From contig JAEZIE010000099.1 of assembly GCA_023416175.1 (NCBI GenBank), positions 1-7,859 of the forward strand: 7,859 nt of DNA. The letters run 5' to 3'. The position numbers were made by a program, and so were the translations under genes. Below, piece after piece: positions 5,538 through 7,859 of this stretch (positions within the stretch are counted from its first letter, which is position 1; each line of letters begins with the position of its first letter). Below the pieces are notes generated by a model. The model ran no database searches. It had not been told where the DNA came from and was given only the letters and a program-made list of their open reading frames with translations. The DNA comes from Bacillota bacterium (GTDB taxonomy: Bacteria > Bacillota > Clostridia > Christensenellales > CAG-138).

Positions 5538-6412
5538 ACGGGATACGTGCCGCCGTCATCGATATCGGCAGCAATTCCATACGATATTTCAATGCGACCG
5601 TCACACCGCAGGGTGTGGCGGCTTTTGCGCCTAAACGCCTCATTACCACGCGGCTGGCGGAGGGGTTGCTGAATACCGGCTGCCTTCAGGAAGCCGCTAT
5701 AGAACGTTCGATTGCGGCCATTACGCAATTTTGTGCCCTCGCCGCGGAACAGGGGGCACAGGCGATATACGCCTATGCTACCAGCGCCGTTCGCGACGCA
5801 AAGAACCGTATGGCGTTTGTTGAACGGGTACGCAAGCACTCCAATATCGAGGTCGAGGTGCTTTCCGGAGAAGAAGAAGCGCGGCTTGCCTTCCTTGGCG
5901 CAACGGGGCAGATCGGCGGCGGCTTAATCGACATTGGCGGCGGCAGCGCGCAGGTCATCACCCCGCTTCACGCGCATAGCTTCCCCATCGGCTGCGTAAG
6001 GGCCAAAGAACTGTGCGAAGGCTTTACGCAGGAGGACATTCCAAATGCCGTTGAGTCCTGGCTTCACCGAACGATAGAGAATACGCTTGCCGGTATCGGA
6101 GAACAACGCTGGACAGGGGTGGGTGGTACCATCACCACGCTGGGTGCGCTGCAGGCGGGGCTTACCGCCTACGACAGCCGCCGTGTCAACCGCGAAACGC
6201 TGACACAGGAGGGCGTACTTTCGCTGTATAATAGCCTCCTTGCCATGGGAGATACGCGGCGGCAGCACCCGCTGCTCACCGACCGGCACGATATTATCCT
6301 GTTCGGCGCTTTGATTTTATATGGGCTGATGGTGCGGCTAGATATCGGGACGCTGCAGGTGAGCGATGCGGATGGCATGGAAGGGTATTTGATGGACAGG
6401 GTGCTGCGCTGA
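5534..6412 (+). CDS. Short Ppx/GppA family phosphatase
   Basis: A 292-residue ASKHA-fold enzyme with every family motif in order: DIGSNSIRY (10-18), ATSAVRDAKN (82-91), LSGEEEARLAF (110-120, with the likely catalytic Glu), DIGGGSAQV (133-141) and GVGGTITTLGA (195-205). Members hydrolyse inorganic polyphosphate from the chain end, or pppGpp to ppGpp; the sequence does not settle which. It stops after the two core subdomains and lacks the C-terminal HD-like extension of E. coli Ppx (about 510 residues), as many Firmicutes and actinobacterial members do. The start is GTG at 5534, overlapping the divIC stop as GTGA, with only a weak AGGG about a dozen bases upstream, so coupling is likely. A cytosolic enzyme co-transcribed with divIC, probably last in the operon. 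Confidence 0.93.
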   Translation: MNGIRAAVIDIGSNSIRYFNATVTPQGVAAFAPKRLITTRLAEGLLNTGCLQEAAIERSIAAITQFCALAAEQGAQAIYAYATSAVRDAKNRMAFVERVRKHSNIEVEVLSGEEEARLAFLGATGQIGGGLIDIGGGSAQVITPLHAHSFPIGCVRAKELCEGFTQEDIPNAVESWLHRTIENTLAGIGEQRWTGVGGTITTLGALQAGLTAYDSRRVNRETLTQEGVLSLYNSLLAMGDTRRQHPLLTDRHDIILFGALILYGLMVRLDIGTLQVSDADGMEGYLMDRVLR

Positions 6413-6428
6413 CCCGTCCTGCTTCATC

Positions 6429-6456
6429 TTTATATTCCGAAAAACCGTGCTATAAT
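6429..6456 (+). promoter_or_regulatory. Candidate crcB promoter with extended -10
   Basis: TTTATA (6429-6434), 16-bp spacer, TATAAT (6451-6456), with TG one base before the -10. Transcription would begin near 6463 and give a leader of about 60 nt that runs straight into the terminator at 6486-6510. GGCG/CGCC with a GTAT loop (6463-6474) forms a small hairpin at its very start. Confidence 0.55.
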
Positions 6457-6485
6457 AAGGCGGGCGGTATCGCCTGAGACTTGCG

Positions 6486-6510
6486 GCTCCTGGCTTACGG
6501 GAGCTTTTTT
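6486..6510 (+). terminator. Intrinsic terminator between ppx and crcB
   Basis: GCTCCTG (6486-6492) pairs with CGGGAGC (6498-6504), including one G-T wobble, across a 5-nt loop and is followed by six T (6505-6510). It either ends the yabP-ppx transcript or acts as an attenuator in the crcB leader, since the 6429-6456 promoter lies upstream of it and the crcB ribosome site starts three bases downstream. Confidence 0.75.
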
Positions 6511-6522
6511 GTGGAGAATAGG

Positions 6523-6900
6523 ATGCTAAAGGTACTCTATGTTGGGCTTGGCGGTTTTATTGGCTGTATCCTGCGTTACCTGGTCAACCTCCTTGCGCCA
6601 AAACTATTGGGGGCGCAGTTCCCCTATGCGACGCTGATTGTCAATACGCTAGGCGCATTCCTGATCGGCCTTGTCCTGACGCTCGGGGAAAACCGTATTT
6701 CCCCGGAAGCAAAAGTGTTTCTTGTCACGGGGATACTCGGCGGATTTACAACATTTTCTGCATTCAGCTATGAAACACTGAGCCTGTTTTCCGCCGGGAA
6801 CTATGGCGCGGGGCTGTTGAACATAGGCTTGAACGTATGCTTTAGCTTGGGCGGCGTGGTGTTGGGTACCGCCGCTGCCCGGCTGTTTCTGCGGGGGTAG
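6523..6900 (+). CDS. crcB: CrcB / Fluc fluoride ion channel
   Basis: A 125-residue, four-helix membrane protein of usual Fluc length. Motifs: GGFIGCILRY (10-19); YATLIVNTLGAFLIG (35-49) with pore Asn41; GILGGFTTFSAFSYE (70-84), containing the central Na+ site region and the two pore phenylalanines (Phe78, Phe81). Fluc works as an antiparallel dual-topology dimer that lets fluoride leak out of the cell. Only one copy is present in the window, so a homodimer is expected unless a partner gene lies elsewhere. ATG 6523 is preferred: GGAG lies six bases upstream and the protein then begins as the family does. Starts further upstream would read through the terminator. Fluoride riboswitches often control this gene, but the leader here does not match that fold. 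Confidence 0.97.
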   Translation: MLKVLYVGLGGFIGCILRYLVNLLAPKLLGAQFPYATLIVNTLGAFLIGLVLTLGENRISPEAKVFLVTGILGGFTTFSAFSYETLSLFSAGNYGAGLLNIGLNVCFSLGGVVLGTAAARLFLRG

Positions 6901-6961
6901 AAATTTACGACTGCCGCATCCCTTCCCCATGAACTTATCTAGGACGTTCACAAATAGGGTT

Positions 6962-7005
6962 CCTAGGGCCGTTACGGCCCTAGGCGGGGTTTGGGGTAGA
7001 ACCCC
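6962..7005. repeat. Tandem hairpins downstream of crcB (REP-like)
   Basis: CCTAGGGCCG (6962-6971) and CGGCCCTAGG (6975-6984) make a perfect 10-bp stem with a TTA loop. GGGGTT (6986-6991) and AACCCC (7000-7005) make a second stem one base away. GGGTTC just before the first stem can instead pair with GAACCC at the end of the second. No T tract follows, so it is not a standard terminator. The tandem repeat TACTTAAA lies at 7010-7017 and 7018-7025. Looks like a REP-type or RNA-stabilising element; no family recognised. Confidence 0.5.
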
Positions 7006-7009
7006 TACG

Positions 7010-7051
7010 TACTTAAATACTTAAAGGCCCGCCGGAAAAGCGGCGGGCCTT
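7010..7051 (-). terminator. Terminator-like hairpin downstream of the AraC-type gene
   Basis: A perfect 11-bp stem, AAGGCCCGCCG (7024-7034) with CGGCGGGCCTT (7041-7051), closes a 6-nt loop and begins 13 nt past the AraC stop on the minus strand. The tail there is TTTAAGTATTTAAG, AT-rich but without an unbroken T run. On the plus strand no T tract follows, so it would serve crcB poorly. Confidence 0.6.
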
Positions 7052-7064
7052 GCATTGCCGTTGG

Positions 7065-7859
7065 TTATGCCTTTTTCATGACAGGGATATAAACATCGAT
7101 CTGTTTGCCGCTTTCGCCCATGCAGCGCTCGTCATAAAGCTCAAAGTCCGCGCAGCCAGGCGCATATTCATAGCCCGAGGCCGGGAACCACTGCTCATAG
7201 ATAAAGGCCCAGGTACCCTGAATGGCGGCAACAAACCCTTCCTGCTCCGTAGGCGGAGTGGTAAACACGGCATAGGTCGCCGCAGGCACAAGCGCCTTGT
7301 GGAACTCTTTGGGGACGCTATTTGGGTCCGCCACTTCCAGGCCGATGACATAGGAAAACTCGCTCGTTTCCATATCCATGTCCATACAAATTCCGTATTC
7401 GCTGTGGCTGACCGGCGTAAACGCGCTGTGCAGCGTATCGGCGTTGGTCTTCATATACTCCTGCCAGAAGGCGGGGATCTCCTTGCTGTTTTCCCCGTTC
7501 ACCGAGGTGGTGCGCAGGTGGTAGCCCGCTACATAGAATGCGGGGCGGGTGACAAATTTCGGTTCCATCACAATTCCTCCCGTTAATTGATAGTCACATA
7601 GTTGTTTAAGGTCTACGGGGGCAGGGATCCGGCCGGTGCCGTGCATGCGGTAACGCTCCGGCGTTACGCCAAACGTCTTTGTAAACGCACGGGTAAATCC
7701 GGCGTGGGTATCAAAGCCCCAATCCAGCGCAACATCCACAACGCGCTTGCCCACAACAAGCTCCGCTGCCGCGTGCGCAAGGCGGCGGTAGCGCACATAG
7801 CTCATGACGGGCAGGCCGACATACGCCTGAAAGATACGGTAGAAATGGAAGGGTGAAAA
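7065..7859 (-). CDS. AraC-family regulator with GyrI-like effector-binding domain, N-terminus cut by window edge
   Basis: The frame stays open from the stop at 7065-7067 to the right edge, giving 264 residues. It begins FSPFHFYRIF, inside the first helix-turn-helix of an AraC domain, so about 35-40 N-terminal residues lie outside; the ATG at 7805 is internal. The second helix-turn-helix, VVDVALDWGFDTHAGFTRAF, ends with FGVTPERYR. From about residue 99 (EPKFVTRPAFYVAGYHLR) to the end is an AraC_E_bind/GyrI-like domain, closing with FELYDERC and IDVYIPVMKK, the usual final strand. Such fusions (Rob, MtaN-like ligand domains) bind small, often aromatic or cationic molecules and activate efflux or stress genes. 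Here the ligand and targets are unknown. It converges on crcB and need not regulate it. Confidence 0.93.
   Translation of the reverse strand, partial: FSPFHFYRIFQAYVGLPVMSYVRYRRLAHAAAELVVGKRVVDVALDWGFDTHAGFTRAFTKTFGVTPERYRMHGTGRIPAPVDLKQLCDYQLTGGIVMEPKFVTRPAFYVAGYHLRTTSVNGENSKEIPAFWQEYMKTNADTLHSAFTPVSHSEYGICMDMDMETSEFSYVIGLEVADPNSVPKEFHKALVPAATYAVFTTPPTEQEGFVAAIQGTWAFIYEQWFPASGYEYAPGCADFELYDERCMGESGKQIDVYIPVMKKA

Noticed and set aside
6459..6510. Fluoride riboswitch (crcB motif) upstream of crcB.
   Set aside because: A GGCG-8 nt-CGCC stem and a late GGCTCCTGG recall it, but the P3 stem and pseudoknot partner are missing and the likely transcription start lies within the first stem. Kept only as a finding to test.
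6956..6996. Possible G-quadruplex formed by the G tracts around the hairpin.
   Set aside because: It needs a 19-base second loop that already forms a perfect hairpin; the simple stems explain the sequence better.

Overview
The window reads as chromosomal DNA of an endospore-forming member of the Clostridia (Firmicutes) with moderately high GC. Two conserved gene neighbourhoods support this. The order rho - rpmE - DUF1385 (yqhQ) lies on the minus strand, and the sporulation and division cluster yabP - yabQ - divIC - ppx/gppA lies on the plus strand. L31 is the zinc-binding four-cysteine form, and the promoters are of the TATAAT (sigma-A) type. The exact genus cannot be told from the sequence.

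Layout. Positions 1-1030 (-) hold a DUF1385/YqhQ membrane protein that runs off the left edge. It has its own promoter (1076-1105). Positions 1106-1396 carry no convincing gene: this stretch has two near-identical terminator-like hairpins about 200 bp apart that bracket a very hairpin-rich segment. Next come rpmE (1397-1594, -), its promoter and leader, the rho terminator, and rho (1797-3806, -). This Rho has an unusually long Gln/Tyr-rich, prion-like insertion between its N-terminal and RNA-binding domains. Positions 3807-4421 are a divergent intergenic region. It holds a near-consensus rho promoter (4075-4103) about 260 nt from the rho start, a cluster of short palindromes (4195-4221), and a 163-bp imperfect palindrome centred on 4313 with TA at both ends, which looks like a MITE or a large structured RNA.

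Rightwards, yabP, yabQ, divIC and a short Ppx/GppA phosphatase (4422-6412, +) form a compact cluster with ATGA and GTGA overlaps at two junctions. An extended -10 promoter and a strong intrinsic terminator then lie just in front of crcB, a Fluc fluoride channel gene (6523-6900, +). A hairpin-rich spacer follows, then the convergent AraC-type regulator with a GyrI-like ligand-binding domain (7065-7859, -), whose N-terminus is cut off by the right edge.

Functionally these are core genes: transcription termination, ribosome, sporulation coat/cortex, septum formation, polyphosphate/(p)ppGpp turnover and fluoride export. I see no defence, secondary-metabolite or phage system. The points most worth a second look are the Rho low-complexity domain, the 163-bp palindrome, the hairpin-bracketed repeat downstream of rpmE, and the terminator in the crcB leader.
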